A stretch of DNA of 64,000 nucleotides, taken from assembly GCA_030068075.1 (NCBI GenBank), contig CM057823.1, positions 19,192,485 through 19,256,484 of the forward strand, in the 5' to 3' direction. The notes under the pieces were generated by a model. The model was given only the letters and a program-made list of their open reading frames with translations, searched no databases and was not told the origin of the DNA. Shown here piece by piece: positions 23,885-35,034 of the stretch; position 1 is the stretch's first letter, and every line of letters begins with the position of its first letter. This DNA comes from Paguma larvata. Lineage: Eukaryota > Chordata > Mammalia > Carnivora > Viverridae. The translations under genes were made by a program, and so were the position numbers.

Positions 23885-24060
23885 AATTTCATTTATTCAA
23901 CAACTATTTACTGAATACCTACTGTGATGGGTAGTGGGAGAGAGACACACACACACAAATGATATTCACTAAGATCTATACTGTGCTAAGTGCTGTGAAA
24001 AAATTCATTAAGTTGAGGATTAGCTTTGGGCAGGAAGTTACACTTTAAGTCAAGCACTAA
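23885..24060 (-). repeat. L2 fragment, antisense
   Basis: 'ttcatttattcaacaactatttactgaatacctactgtg' is the antisense L2 3'-end signature, followed by 'ctgtgctaagtgctgtgaaa'. A short (AC)n run lies inside. Confidence 0.6.
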
Positions 24061-24931
24061 AGGAAAACAAGCATTTTCTTACAAGACAGGAACATTTATA
24101 GAACTGTGCTCAGGAGAAGGTGTTTTGTTTTTGGAGAAAGCTTTCCCTACCCCTTGGTAATTGACCAAGGCCCTTGTTCTACATCAGTTACGTATGTGCT
24201 GCACAAGGTAATTCTAATTATTGGTGACCAATTAAGTAGTGCTCTACTTTCTTCTTAAATATATGGTTATTCATTCACTTAGACTGCCCTTATGTCGCCT
24301 TTTAAACCACATCTTAGTGAGATTAGATGAACCATCATCCACAAGGATGGGCAAATTCTTCAATGTCAACGTTCTTCTTCCATGCTCGGGACAAGAAATG
24401 GTTCACATACTTAACTCTCTTTGATTATTTGCAGAAATGAGAGGAAGTTCCAGTTAAATTCCTGCCGTTGCTTTCAAGGTTTTGGCAGGAGTTCGCACTT
24501 ACTCAGACCCTTGACAGGAGACAGTTATCATCTATCTGGAAGACGGAACACTGAACAAATGGACAATCTGAGGAGAAATGAACAGAAGGGTTGAAGAGCA
24601 AAGGGATACCTGACAACCTCTTTAGTTATCTTCTTTGTGTTTAGAGCTATCGCATACTCTACAATATACTGGTGATGAAATATAAAATAGAAATAAATGT
24701 GACTATCACATAATTTGAAGAAAACAAAAGTTTCTAAAAACAAAAGTCATGTAGATAATCATCATTTATAACTTACCAGTTTTCACTTTGACTTACATGT
24801 TAATTACTTTAAGGGAACAATACAGTACGTGATTCAAAGTTCTTCAACCATAAGGAGCAACCCATGTGCCTCCAAAAAGCTATCAATAGATTGTTATTGC
24901 TTCTAAGAAGATAAAAATAGAGTACTTTGGA
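24061..24931. other. Unique sequence, nothing recognised
   Basis: No gene or repeat identified. A 7-bp perfect stem (ccttggt/accaagg, 24152-24158 and 24164-24170) with a 5-base loop is probably chance. Confidence 0.5.
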
Positions 24932-25130
24932 TTTTTTTGAGAGAGAGAGAGAGAAAGAGAAAAAGAATGATTGTATGTGCCAGCAGGGAGCAGGGGAGGG
25001 GCAGAGGGAGAGAGAGAAAAATAGAGAGAGAATCTCAAGCAGGCTCCACACAGCACAGCACCTGTGAGATCATGACCTGAACCAAAATCAAGAGTCAGTC
25101 ACTTCACTGACTTAGCCAACCAGGCACCCC
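24932..25130 (-). mobile_element. Felid CAN-SINE, antisense, shortened
   Basis: Reverse SINE with the AG-rich body and the reversed head 'cttagccaaccaggcacccc'. The central block is reduced to 'ccacacagcacagcacc'. Probable TSD around 24926-24938 and 25133-25145 (tttggatttttt). Confidence 0.9.
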
Positions 25131-25203
25131 AGTTTGGATTTTTTTTGATACATATAACATGGTTTAAATAAATTAGAACTTCATTCTAAATACAAAGTCA
25201 AGA

Positions 25204-25872
25204 TTGGCACACCAGAGGCAAGGAAAACAAAAGCAAAAATGAACTGTTGAGACTTCATTAAGCTAAAAAGCTTCTGTACCATCAGGAAACAATCAACAAC
25301 ACTAAAAGACAACCTATGGAATGGGAGAAGATACTTGCAAATGACATATGGGATAAAGAGTTAATATCCAAAATCTATCAAAAACTTATCAAACTCAACC
25401 TCCAATAAACAAATAATCCTGTAAAGACATCTATAGATACTTTTCCAAAGAAGACATCCAGATGGTTAACTGACACATGAAAAGATGCTCAACATCATTC
25501 ATCACCAGGGAAATGCAAATCAAAACCATGATGAGATACCACCTCATACCTGTCAGAATGGCTAAAATTAACAACACAGGAAACAACAGCTGTTGGTGAC
25601 GATTCAGAGAAAGGGGAAACCCTCCTGCACTGTTGGTGGAAATGCACACTGGTACAGCCACTCTGGAAAACAGTATGGAGTTTCCTCAAAAAACTGAAGA
25701 TAGAACAACCTTACAATCCAGTAACTGTACTACTGGGTATCTACCTAAAAATTACAAAAATACTAATTCAAAGGGATACGTGTGCCCCTGTATTTATAGC
25801 AGCACTATTGACAATAGCCAAACTATGGAGAGAGCCCAAATGTCCATCAAGTATTGAATGGATAAAGAAGTG

Positions 25873-25923
<51 letters not shown>

Positions 25924-26364
25924 CACACACACACACACACACATACACAATGGAATATTACTGAGCCATCAACAAGAATGAAATTTTGTCATTTGCAACA
26001 ACAAATGGAAGGAGCTAGAATGTATTATGCTAATGAAATAAGTCAGTCAGAGAAAGACAAATATCATATGATTTCACTCATAGGTAGAAATTAAGAAACA
26101 AAACAGAGGAAAATAAGGGAACAGGGACAAAAGTGGAGAGAGGGAAACAAAACAGAAGAGACTCTTAAAATAGAGAACAGACTGAGGGTTGATGGAGGGA
26201 GGTGGGTGGCGAGTGGACTAGATGGGTGAGGGGTATTAAGGAGGGCACTCGTTGGAATGAGCACTGGGTGTTATGTGTAAGCCATGAATCACTGAATTCT
26301 ACTCCTGAAATCAGTGCAATATTGCATTGTATGTTAACTAAAATTTAAACGAACAAACAAAAAT
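25204..26364 (+). mobile_element. 5'-truncated L1, ORF2 C-terminus and 3'UTR
   Basis: About 1.16 kb of L1. It contains late ORF2 stretches matching 'NYWDFIKL'-type sequence near 25240, then 'HSSPG'-frame equivalents of the 'QIKT..RYHL' segment near 25515, then 'LLHCWW..C' near 25622-25650 (with a Trp-Lys change, tggtggaaatgc). Stops interrupt every frame. The 3'UTR carries 'gagcactgggtgttatgtgtaa'. Probable 10-bp TSD aaagtcaaga/aaagtcagga at 25194-25203 and 26365-26374. Confidence 0.88.
25873..25945 (+). repeat. Compound (AT)n-(AC)n microsatellite inside L1
   Basis: About 20 AT units followed after 'gtac' by about 12 AC units. It lies just before the L1 'atacacaatggaatatta' segment, the same L1 position as the TA tracts at 4840 and 30445. 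Confidence 0.93.
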
Positions 26365-26374
26365 AAAGTCAGGA

Positions 26375-26893
26375 CAAACAAACCATATAAGACACAATTC
26401 GGTTTCTACAAACATGGTCAAAAGTTTTGAATCACTTAAAGCAGTGTTTCCCTGACTCATCTGATAAATGCAGGTTATAATTCTTGAGTTCAGATTCCAG
26501 GCATGAGACAGGAGAAGAGTAATAAAGGTAGGAATAGAATCAAGGGTCAAGCATTTTAGTGGACAAGATGAATCATGGAGGAAGAAGAAACATAGATTTA
26601 CCCTCATGTCTCTGTAGTTGACTTACAAGTGACCCAGAGGCTCTTACGGGTTTGTCATACTATAAGAGTTACCAAATAAAAAGCTCACATGATTTGAAAT
26701 TATATTCAAATTTTTTCTTAGTAAATTCGTTTGTAGATAATTGATAAAAAATACTCAGAAGAGAATGAGTTTCTCAAAATGTACTTAAGTAGCCATTCCA
26801 GTATAAGTTTTGCATAGAATTTTGGCCAGTATGTTGATTTTCCATTTTGTGTTTTTTATTGCCTTTCAGATTGCCAATCACTAATTAAAAACA
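26375..26893. other. Unassigned sequence
   Basis: No gene. The start (gcagtgtttccctgactcatctgataaatgcaggtta, about 26438-26475) could be a degraded MER5-type terminus. Otherwise unique. Confidence 0.35.
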
Positions 26894-26900
26894 GACTTGG

Positions 26901-27120
26901 GGGACACCTGGGTAGCTCAGTTCGTTGAGCATCTGACTCCAGCTCAGGTCATGATCTTGTGGTTCACAAGTTCGAGCCCCGCATTGGGCTCTGGGCTGAC
27001 AGCTCAGACCCCGGAGCCTGCTTTGGATTCTGTGTGTCCCTCTCTCTCTGCCCCTCCCTTGCTCACACTCTGCCCTCCCCCAAAAAAAAATAAATAAAAC
27101 ATTAAAAAAATAAAAAATAA
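26901..27120 (+). mobile_element. Felid CAN-SINE
   Basis: Direct SINE: 'ggacacctgggtagctcag', B-box 'agttcgagccccgc', CT-rich block, long A-rich tail. Short TSD gacttgg at 26894-26900 and 27123-27129. Confidence 0.95.
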
Positions 27121-27129
27121 AGGACTTGG

Positions 27130-28314
27130 CTTTGTGGTCTATGAAATACTGGTGACTTTTTAAGATGTCCGTTCTTAAAAAGGGGTACATGCAAGATTAT
27201 GTATGTTCTGAACATACACAATTTTAGTTAAAAAATAAATTTAGGCAAATATATTTTCTTAGCAATCACGAAGAACAGGGTAGGGAAACAACTTCTTGGA
27301 AGAGGAAAAAAATCCATGAACCGAAGACAGGTTGTGCATCAGATAACCAATATATTGTGGATAATTTTCTAGTCCTTGGGAAACCCTTACCTATGTGTAG
27401 CATCTGTGAAATAACAGATAATGGGGCCACAGCAATAAATTTGTACACGATATTTTAAGTTGTGAGCAGGTCTTCAATCGGTTGTCCCAAAATGTTGCTA
27501 CCTAACCAATCGAGACTATCCGATAGGCTTCTGTGCCTGAACAGCTTCATTTATTACAAGGTCCTTAAACCTTAAATATATATATATATATTTCAGGCAA
27601 AAACCATTCTACTGTGCTCTACTGTCTCTAAAATTTCATCCCCAGGTGAGCTGTTGTTGAGCCCCAGAAGTGGAGAAAAAATACAAGTTCTTCACTTTCC
27701 CCAGCCTCCTGAAAATTTTCTCTTTAAGTTCTATTTGATGCTAAAGAAATTCCCCGTGTTTCAGGTCAGAACGAGGTCAAGCCGGAGGTGTATTTTGTAA
27801 ATAAAAGGGTGACCCATAAAGTGATTTGTTTCACTTTCCAGGGCAAATGTTATTTGAAGTAAAGATAATACATTTGTAATTGATATAATCTTTTACTCTG
27901 CCTCAGCTTTGTACATCGGGGGCTTTCAGACTTCAAGAGAGCTGTTTGCATGCTTCTACTTGCACTCGTTCAAGGATCTGGACCAGAATTTGCTAGTTAA
28001 CATTCTCAAGTCTTTGCAACTCTGTGAAGATTCGCGGGGATTGTTGTTGAATAAAAATTATAGCAACAAATAGAAGAAAAGGAAATTTATGTAATTTGTA
28101 TTTACCTCATTAGATGGCAGCACAACATTCCAAAACCAGTCTAACATTTTGGTGAAGGATAGGATCTCCCTTAGAAGTGGTGAAAGAGAATTAAATGTGC
28201 TAAAATCAAGTATTTACATGAGCTCTCTCTACCATATCTTGAATGCATCCATCTAAACTCAAATATAATGTTTGAAAACAGATCTTATAACACACAAAAT
28301 TACGTTTACGCTCA
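27130..28314. other. Unique sequence, nothing recognised
   Basis: 1.2 kb without a named element. A (TA)n run lies at 27577-27590. The block 27640-28080 has balanced composition and no repeats, and is a candidate for conserved noncoding DNA. Confidence 0.5.
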
Positions 28315-28376
28315 TTCATTCAAAACATATGCATTGAGCGCCTACTAAGTGGCAGGGACTATTCTAGACACTTCAG
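28315..28376 (-). repeat. L2 3'-end scrap, antisense
   Basis: 'cattcattcaaaacatatgcattgagcgcctactaagtggcagggactattctaga' is the antisense L2 terminal signature, cut off by the SINE that follows. Confidence 0.6.
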
Positions 28377-28570
28377 GAGTGTCTGGGTCACTCAGTAGAG
28401 TAAGCATTTAAGCTTTTGGTTTTGGTTCATGGTTTGCGGGATCGAGCCCTGAGTCAGGCTCCGCATTGATAGTGTGAAGCCTGCTTGGGGTTCTCTCTCT
28501 CCCTCTCTGCTCTCTGCCCCTCCCTCATTTTCTCTCTAAACAAACAAACAACTTAAAAAAAATAAAATAA
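28377..28570 (+). mobile_element. Felid CAN-SINE, older copy
   Basis: Diverged direct SINE: 'gtgtctgggtcactcagtagagtaagc', 'gggatcgagccctgagtcaggctccgc', CT-rich block, (AAAC)n/A-rich tail. It lacks the 'ctgacagctcagagcctgg' block (attgatagtgtgaagcctgc instead), indicating an older subfamily. Confidence 0.9.
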
Positions 28571-29215
28571 TCTAATTTTTAAAAAGACTTAGCATATTAA
28601 CGGTTGCTGACCTTTTCATCTGGATGCAACCTGATTTTCATATACCTAGATCTAATTGAAGCTTTGAGATACGTATGGTTCCTCTTCTCCCCAATATTTT
28701 ATGACGTTTTCCTTGTCAAAGAAGCCATATTTTACTTTTCCCCTTTTCTAGTTATTTTTAGAATAAAACACTAACATTTTCTAGAAACTCCTTAAATATG
28801 TGCCTCTGTGGTTTCTTCTTACACATAACATAACTCTAAACTAATTTGGAGGGGATGGAGTATTGTCCACGGATAGAACTGTTGTTTCCAAGTCCAAAAC
28901 CTCATTTATTTTACCGGACATAATTCAGACTGTTACTATTTCATGTGATTTATAAGGACCAATACATTGCGTTAGACCGTTTCAATAAATACAAGCATTA
29001 CCCCTTTCACATTAATGTCTATGCATAATAGAATGACAGAATTAAAAATAGAAATTATCTATACCATTCTAACACTCCTGGGAAAGATTACAAAGAAATG
29101 TAATAGTGGCAAAAGAGAAAAAGCACAACGCATCGACATTTTTAAAAATATACCGAGAAACTCACAGCACCTCTTGGAAATGTATGTCAGTATCTCACAA
29201 CTCTTGTTTAGCCAC
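28571..29215. other. Unique sequence, nothing recognised
   Basis: No gene or repeat identified in about 650 bp. Confidence 0.5.
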
Positions 29216-29430
29216 TGGACATTTTTTCTTTGCCCACTGGGCACGCACTGCATCAGGCGCAGAGAAACACAGATGAAACAGAGCACGACTCATGTTCCTA
29301 AGGAGCTAATTGTTTAGCGATGTAGACGAACACTAACACAGCTCGTTTCAGAACAGCAAGATGTGTGCTGAAGCCGAGCCATTAATAAAATGTTGGTGGA
29401 TTCGGGAGCTGGGGAATGTTTCACGGACAA
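29216..29430 (-). repeat. L2 fragment, antisense
   Basis: 'agagaaacacagatgaaacagagcacgactcatgttcctaaggagctaattgttta' follows the antisense L2 pattern (..gaacaaaacagac..cctgccctcatggagctta). Diverged. Confidence 0.5.
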
Positions 29431-29619
29431 AACAGCAGAGAATTGAAACTGAGTTTATGAGGCAAGGGAAAAAAGTGAGATTTTTCACAGAGAGGTTAAA
29501 AAAAAAAGACACTAAGAATTTTTAAAATAAGATGATTTTCTAGGAATGCCAAGATAACTTTTACATGTCTGAGTCTTAGGTGTCGGGAAGGCAGGGGGAT
29601 TTTTTTTTTGTAGAAGATA

Positions 29620-30825
29620 TTCATGGAGAACATATTTGCAAATGACATATTCAAAAACAAAGGGCTAGTATTCAAAATATATAAAGAATGTATACAAATC
29701 AACACCCCCCAAAACATGGGCACCCGGGTGGCTCAGTCGGTTGAGCGGCCGACTTCAGCTCAGGTCATGATCTCACAGTCCGTGAGTTCAAGCCCCACAT
29801 TGGGCTCTGTGCTGACGGCTCAGAGCCTGGAGCCTGCTTCACATTCTGTGTCTCCCTCTCTCTCTGCCCCTCCCCCACTCATGCTCTGTCTCTCTCTGTC
29901 TCAAAAATAATAAACATTAAAAAAAAATTCAAAAAATTTAAAAATAAAAAAAAACATTTTAAAACACCCCCCAAAACAAATACTCCAGTTAAAAAATGAA
30001 CACACATTTCTCCATAGAAGACATTCAGAAGGCTAAGACACCTACGAAAAGAAACAACATCGCTGATCATCAGGGAAATGCAAATCAAAACTACAAGAGA
30101 TATCACCTTACCCCTGTCAGAATGCCTAAAATCAAAAATACAAGAAACAACAGGTGTTGCTAAGTCTTTAGAGAAAAAGGAATCCTCTTGCACTTTTGGT
30201 GGGAATGCAAACTGGTGCAGCCACTCTGGGAAACAGTAGGGAGTTTTCTCAAAGTTAAAAATAGAGCTAGCCTACAGTCCAGGAATTGTGCTACAGGGTA
30301 TTTACCCCCCCAAAAAAATAAAACCACTAATTCAGGGGGATATGTGCACCCCTGTGTTTATAGCAGCATTATACACAATAGCCAAATTAGGGAAGCAGAC
30401 CAAGTGTGCATCAATAAATGAACGGATAAAGAAGATGTGGGGGTATATATATATACATGGACTATTATTCAGCCATAAAAAAGAATGGAATTTTGCCATT
30501 TGCAATGACATGGTTGGAGCTAGAGAATATAATGCTAAGTGAAATAAATCACTCAGAGAAAGACATATAAATACTATATGATTTCTCTCATATGTGGAAT
30601 TTAAAACAAATGAGCAAAGGGAAAAAAAGAGAGAGAGAAAGACAAGAAAGAGACTCCTAACTGTGGAGGACTAACTGATGGGGAAGGTGGTAGGGGGATG
30701 GGTGAAATAGGTGATGGGGATTAAGCAGCGCGCTTGTCCTATATATCGTGCGCGTGAAACTAATATAACACTGTTAACGCTACTGGAATTAAAATTAAAA
30801 ATATAAAATAAATTTAAGAAAAGGA
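29620..30825 (+). mobile_element. 5'-truncated L1, split by a SINE
   Basis: Late ORF2 begins about 29623 with residues matching 'ENIFANDIFKNKGLVFKIYKE', is interrupted by the CAN-SINE at 29717-29962, and resumes with 'hfSi'-type residues and the segment containing LVQPLW near 30208-30228. The cysteine motif is damaged by a frameshift. A TA-rich run at about 30444-30457 sits at the common L1 microsatellite position. 3'UTR and A-rich end present. Confidence 0.87.
29717..29962 (+). mobile_element. Felid CAN-SINE inside L1
   Basis: Direct, young-looking SINE (gggcacccgggtggctcag, B-box gagttcaagcccc). The tail is unusually long (about 75 bp of A-rich sequence). Perfect 16-bp TSD aacaccccccaaaaca at 29701-29716 and 29963-29978. 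Confidence 0.97.
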
Positions 30826-30929
30826 AAATGTACATTCAGTGAACATTAGGCTGGCTCTGACTGCATGGTGCTAGAGGTAAAAGAGAAATTATGGTAACAA
30901 TGGCATTTCGTGTTTATTACCGTAGACGG

Positions 30930-31150
30930 TACAGCTTAGTGGGAAAACTGAGTGGCGAAGACTCCCTGTGTTTGAGCCCCACTTATATTATTCACTAATT
31001 AAGTGATCTTAGTTAAGAGGCTTATTCTCCTCGAGACTGAGGTCTCTGGTCTGGAAAAGAGAGTGATATAGAGTCACCTCACAGGGATGTTGTACAGAAT
31101 AAGTGAGCTAATTCATGTGAAGTGCTTATCTCTTTGCCTGCCAAATATTA
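30930..31150 (+). repeat. MIR element
   Basis: 'cagcttagtgggaaaactgagtgg', 'ctccctgtgtttgagcccc', 'cacctcacagggatgttgtacagaataagtgagctaattcatgtgaagtgctta' follow the sense MIR order, including its 3' end. Confidence 0.7.
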
Positions 31151-31164
31151 TTGTTTTGTGCCAT

Positions 31165-31330
31165 CATCATGCTCAATGCTGTACCTGAATTACTTCCTTT
31201 TGTCTGACCAACACTCCTGTGACATAGGAGTCCTATCATTCCCATTTGTATATTAAAGAACTGAGGCTCAGAAACAAACTTTACATGGCCAAGATGATAC
31301 GTTCCATTAAATGATGAAACCGGGAAAAAG
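31165..31330 (-). repeat. MIR element, antisense
   Basis: 'aacactcctgtgacataggagtcctatcattcccatttgtatattaaagaactgaggctcagaaac' matches the antisense MIR core. It lies back to back with the sense MIR just upstream. Confidence 0.65.
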
Positions 31331-31334
31331 AAAA

Positions 31335-31560
31335 TTTACAGTCTGGTGAAAGAAGCAGAGAAGCAAAGAGATGATCAGAATACAGTACAATAAGGAATAC
31401 AGTCCAGATAAGCACAAATTGTTGAACGAGTAAAGAGAAAGAGCCCCCTAACCCAGAAAGGTAGATTCCAGCAAAGGTCTCCTGGAAGCATCAGGCTGGA
31501 ATTCAGTCCTAAAGGATGACCTTACTGTGGAATAGAGGGAAGGCATTCCCTCCCCTTAGA
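31335..31560 (-). repeat. L2 fragment, antisense
   Basis: 'acaataaggaatacag..gataagcacaaattg' and 'ggtctcctggaagcatcaggctggaattcagtcctaaaggatgacc' followed by 'gaaggcattcc' resemble the antisense L2 series. Diverged. Confidence 0.45.
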
Positions 31561-31644
31561 GTTATTTGGATTCGATGAATTGTCAACAAGTCAGCACCAT
31601 CTGGAGGCCATAAATAAATTTATTCTTAGAAATGTCCCTCTAGA

Positions 31645-31884
31645 GGGGCGCCTGAGTGGCTCAGTCGGTTGAGCGGCCGACTTCAGCTCAGGTCATGATC
31701 TTGCGGTCTGTGGGTTCGAGCCCCGCGTCGGACTCTGTGCTGACAGCTCAGAGCCTGGAGCCTGCTTCCGATTCTGTGTCTCCCTCTCTCTCTGCCCCTC
31801 CCTTGCTCACGCTCTGTCTCTATGTCTCTCAAAAATAAATAAATGTTAAACAGATCTATACCTTAAAAAAAAAAAAAGAAAGAA
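31645..31884 (+). mobile_element. Felid CAN-SINE, young copy
   Basis: One of the best-preserved copies: 'ggggcgcctgagtggctcag', 'gggttcgagccccgcgtcgg', 'gctgacagctcagagcctgg', tail ending in an A-run and (AAAG)n. Perfect 17-bp TSD agaaatgtccctctaga at 31628-31644 and 31885-31901. Confidence 0.98.
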
Positions 31885-31901
31885 AGAAATGTCCCTCTAG
31901 A

Positions 31902-32466
31902 AATGATCTGGAGAATAAATGGATTACCAAGGGGAGATGGAAGATAAAAAGACTAATGAATTGCTATATGTAAGAGATAGAAGGTCTTATAATGAGACAA
32001 AGGCAATGCGATTTAGATTTATCTAGAATCAGAACTTTCTGGTGGTGTTTTCACCCACATAGAACACCAATTCCTTGTCCTTGCAGTTGCTCATTTTCCG
32101 AGCCTCCAAACAAAAAAACCAAAGAGTTACGGACATCAAAACAAGAGTGAGGTACAGATGAGTCAAGAGGCCTTGACCACAGAACACAAACTTCATTCAC
32201 TGCAGCCATTCCCACTTGTTGCACACAGCGCTGGGGCCCACACTCCTGTAGAGTCACCTACAAAACCTCCCGGATGTCAAAAGGAATACTTTCTCCTCTG
32301 AGTATGGAATAACAGCCATACCCATGACTGTGAAGACGTGCTAATGTTTGCAGCCAGGCAATGCTTCCATAACCGCTAAGTGCCTTGCTCCTGTGTTGAA
32401 AGAGTCTTTATATTGAAAGAGGAAGCACTGAAGTGGCAATTTGTTTGCATTTGTACCCTTTTCCTT
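31902..32466. other. Unassigned sequence
   Basis: About 560 bp with no recognised element or convincing ORF. Confidence 0.5.
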
Positions 32467-32476
32467 AGTGACAATT

Positions 32477-32691
32477 AAAAAAAATTTTTAGCGTTTATTT
32501 AGTTTTAAGAAAGAGACAGAGTGCGAGCAGGGGAGAGGCAGAGAGAGATGGAATACAGAATCCAAAGCAGGTTTCAGGCTCTGAGTTCTCAATACAGAGC
32601 CCGACGTGGGGCCCAAACTCAAAGACTGTGAGATCATGACCTGAGCCCAAGTCAAACGCTTAATCGATTGAGCCACCAGGTGCCCCACATC
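32477..32691 (-). mobile_element. Felid CAN-SINE, antisense
   Basis: Reverse SINE: 'gcgtttatttagttttaagaaagagacagagtgcgagcag', 'tacagagcccgacgtggggc', 'atcgattgagccaccaggtgccc'. TSD agtgacaatt at 32467-32476 and 32692-32701. Confidence 0.96.
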
Positions 32692-32701
32692 AGTGACAAT
32701 T

Positions 32702-34594
32702 TTAAATAGCCTCCTCATAGATGAATGCTATTATGTTTGCAAACATATGTAATGGTCAATGAGGCATCTCCTACAGGCTCAAAGTGTCCCCTCACTAGTT
32801 AAAGCCCTACTTACTGTTTACTAAAGTTTTCCCCACCTTGAGGCATATCCAAACCATATCTAGGCATGTTATTTTATGTATATTTTCTCTCTACTGGTGA
32901 TCTTCACCCTTAGTGTTAAGATATATACGTAGAAAGGAAAATTTTTGCTCCTTTATTTTTGTTGTTCTGTACATTAGTCCTTTTGTAGAGGTCTCAGGGA
33001 TTTTTATTTAGTATTTTTCCTGGTTAATAGCACAAGGCAGGTAATATACACAATATATATTATACGCGCAATATATGATAAATAATAATCAACATATAAT
33101 TTCTTGTGATTGATATAAAAAAAGCTTCCAAAACTTTTTGAAAGTAAACAACCCCATGAATACTAATTATTTATTAAAGACTGATCATGTTACAAATTAT
33201 CTGGAGCACACATGAGAACGAGGATTTGCCTTTGATGAGAATGCGGTCAGTACCCGGCTGACTCCTCCTCGCCATCTTCATGTCACTTCCAGGGAGTGAA
33301 CCATCATTTTCAACTGCATTGTTGCAACAGGAGACGTTAAGTAACCTATTAATGTTGAAGGATGGCCGGTCGAATTTTTCAGTTACTTCTGCATTACTCG
33401 GTAACTTTAGGTTGCCCCACAGGATCTGGTATCCCAAAAAAGACTTGGATTTCCTTGACCCTTTGGGTTTGTGACAGGCTGAGTCTGAATTTATGACTTT
33501 CTGGGGTTAGAACAATAGAGTTTCTTTAGAAGGGTAACACTCCTCCCCTTTTTATTACCTTCCCCTACCCTCATTTCAATTTCTCATCTTTCCATTTTGT
33601 TTTCCTTCTGTACCCCTCAGCCTCCCTGCAAGAGGTTTTCTCTGTGAGAGGTGTGTGTTTGAACAAACCAAAGGTGGTGTACCCAACAAGTTGCTAGTCA
33701 GATTTCTCCATGAGAAAGTTGTGATGGAAGATAAGTCGATACATTTCTGTGCTTGGATGGTTTCCTAATTGATAAGGCAATAATTCAACCTGTAATCACC
33801 TGATTGCATTACTAGCCAAAAACGTTTCTTGAAAGCAGCGCTCAGGTGAATTTCATCTTCACGTGGGCATCTAACAGAGCAAAATAGCTTGCGAGGTCTA
33901 GCGGTGTGCACGTAAAGTGTTGTTTTGAGCTTCAAGTTTTCTTAAAATGATCTCCTTTGTTTCCTGGATTTCGATTAAAGATACATGAAGAAGCTAGCTT
34001 TTTATGTATAAAATGACTCTTCAAAAATGTTTGTGATTAGAAACACTGAAACTTTTATGTCGGCCCCAGTTAATTTTAGATTTGAGAACCAGAATGCTTG
34101 AAGAGCATCACTGATGTGTCCATGAGGATGGAATGGCATATATATTGGTCATACTAATGCAGATACATTCTTAAAAATACAACTAAAAAGCAGTCTACCA
34201 GCTCTTCCAAGATTTATTTTATTGCAGAAGCCTTAACTTTTTCTTTTCTGTTGTGACTTAACATTTAAACAATTATGTTAACCATATTCTTTAAGGGAAA
34301 TGTGAGTAACAGAGTAAAATAAAATGAAGGATAAGGAGGCTATATTTTTGATTGGTTAACTGTATCAATGTTGGTCTTCTAGGAGTAATATGTCTGGTAA
34401 AACCTAGGATTTTATTAATAGTATGATAGAAAAATTGGAGTCTCTTTCACAGTAAAACAAGGAAAAAAATGATCATATTTCAGTGTGATGACAAGTTAAA
34501 ACTACTAAAACTGCTATATTTAAGACTTACCATGCACCAGGTTCTGGGTTGGATAATTTACAGACATAAAATAAAAATATCTCAAAACAAAACA
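32702..34594. other. Mostly unique sequence
   Basis: No gene identified. A minus-strand open frame of about 87 codons (33174-33437) matches no family I know and lies in non-repetitive sequence. The block 33640-33990 is repeat-free. 34525-34570 (taccatgcaccaggttctgggttgg) may be a MIR scrap. Confidence 0.45.
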
Positions 34595-35030
34595 AGCCAT
34601 GAAGAGATGTACCAGGTTCTTGGGGCTGCCGTAACAAGACACCACGAACCAAGTGGCTTTAAACAACAGAAATTCAGGGTGCCTGGGTGACCAGTCGGTT
34701 AAGTGTCCAACTCTTGGTTTCAGCTCAGGTCATCAAATCATGGTCATGAGTTCAAACCCCGTATCAGGCTCTGCGCTGACAGTATGGAGCCCACTTGGGA
34801 TTCTCTCTCCCCTCCTCCCCAACTCATGCTGTCTCCGTCTGTCTCAAAATAAATAAACAATAAAAAAAATTAGACAACAGAAATTTATTGCCTTACAGAT
34901 CTGGAGACTAGAAGTCTAAAATCAGGATGTCAGTAGGGCCACATTCCCTTTGAACCCTGAAGGAGATAATACTTCCTTGACTCTTTCTAGCCTGTGCTGG
35001 TGGCCGTCAATCCTTGACACTCCTACAATT
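34595..35030 (+). repeat. Ancient mammalian interspersed repeat, family uncertain
   Basis: 'cttggggctgccgtaacaagacaccacgaacc', 'aacaacagaaatttattgcc' and 'ctggagactagaagtctaaaatcaggatgtc' reproduce a widespread mammalian repeat that I recognise but cannot name with confidence. The CAN-SINE at 34675-34873 is inserted within it, which restores continuity when ignored. Confidence 0.5.
34675..34873 (+). mobile_element. Felid CAN-SINE, older copy
   Basis: Direct SINE with 'gggtgcctgggtgaccagtcgg', damaged B-box 'gagttcaaaccccg' and 'gctgacagtatggagccc' (older body). Perfect 12-bp TSD acaacagaaatt at 34663-34674 and 34874-34885. Confidence 0.95.
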
Positions 35031-35034
35031 CCTC

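Noticed and set aside
25873..25945. Regularly repeated short units resembling an array
   Set aside because: It is a dinucleotide microsatellite inside an L1, not a CRISPR or other spaced array. The genome is mammalian.
31656..31838. Recurring open frames with near-identical peptides (AQSVE..SAQVMI..LEPASDSVSPSLSAP), seen also at 15515, 26897, 29623, 39850, 51527, 54567 and elsewhere
   Set aside because: All coincide with CAN-SINE bodies on one strand or the other. They are translations of the repeat, not a protein family.
33174..33437. Minus-strand 87-codon open frame in non-repetitive DNA
   Set aside because: No family resemblance, no splice or retrocopy signs, and a length expected by chance in 64 kb. 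Noted only as unassigned.
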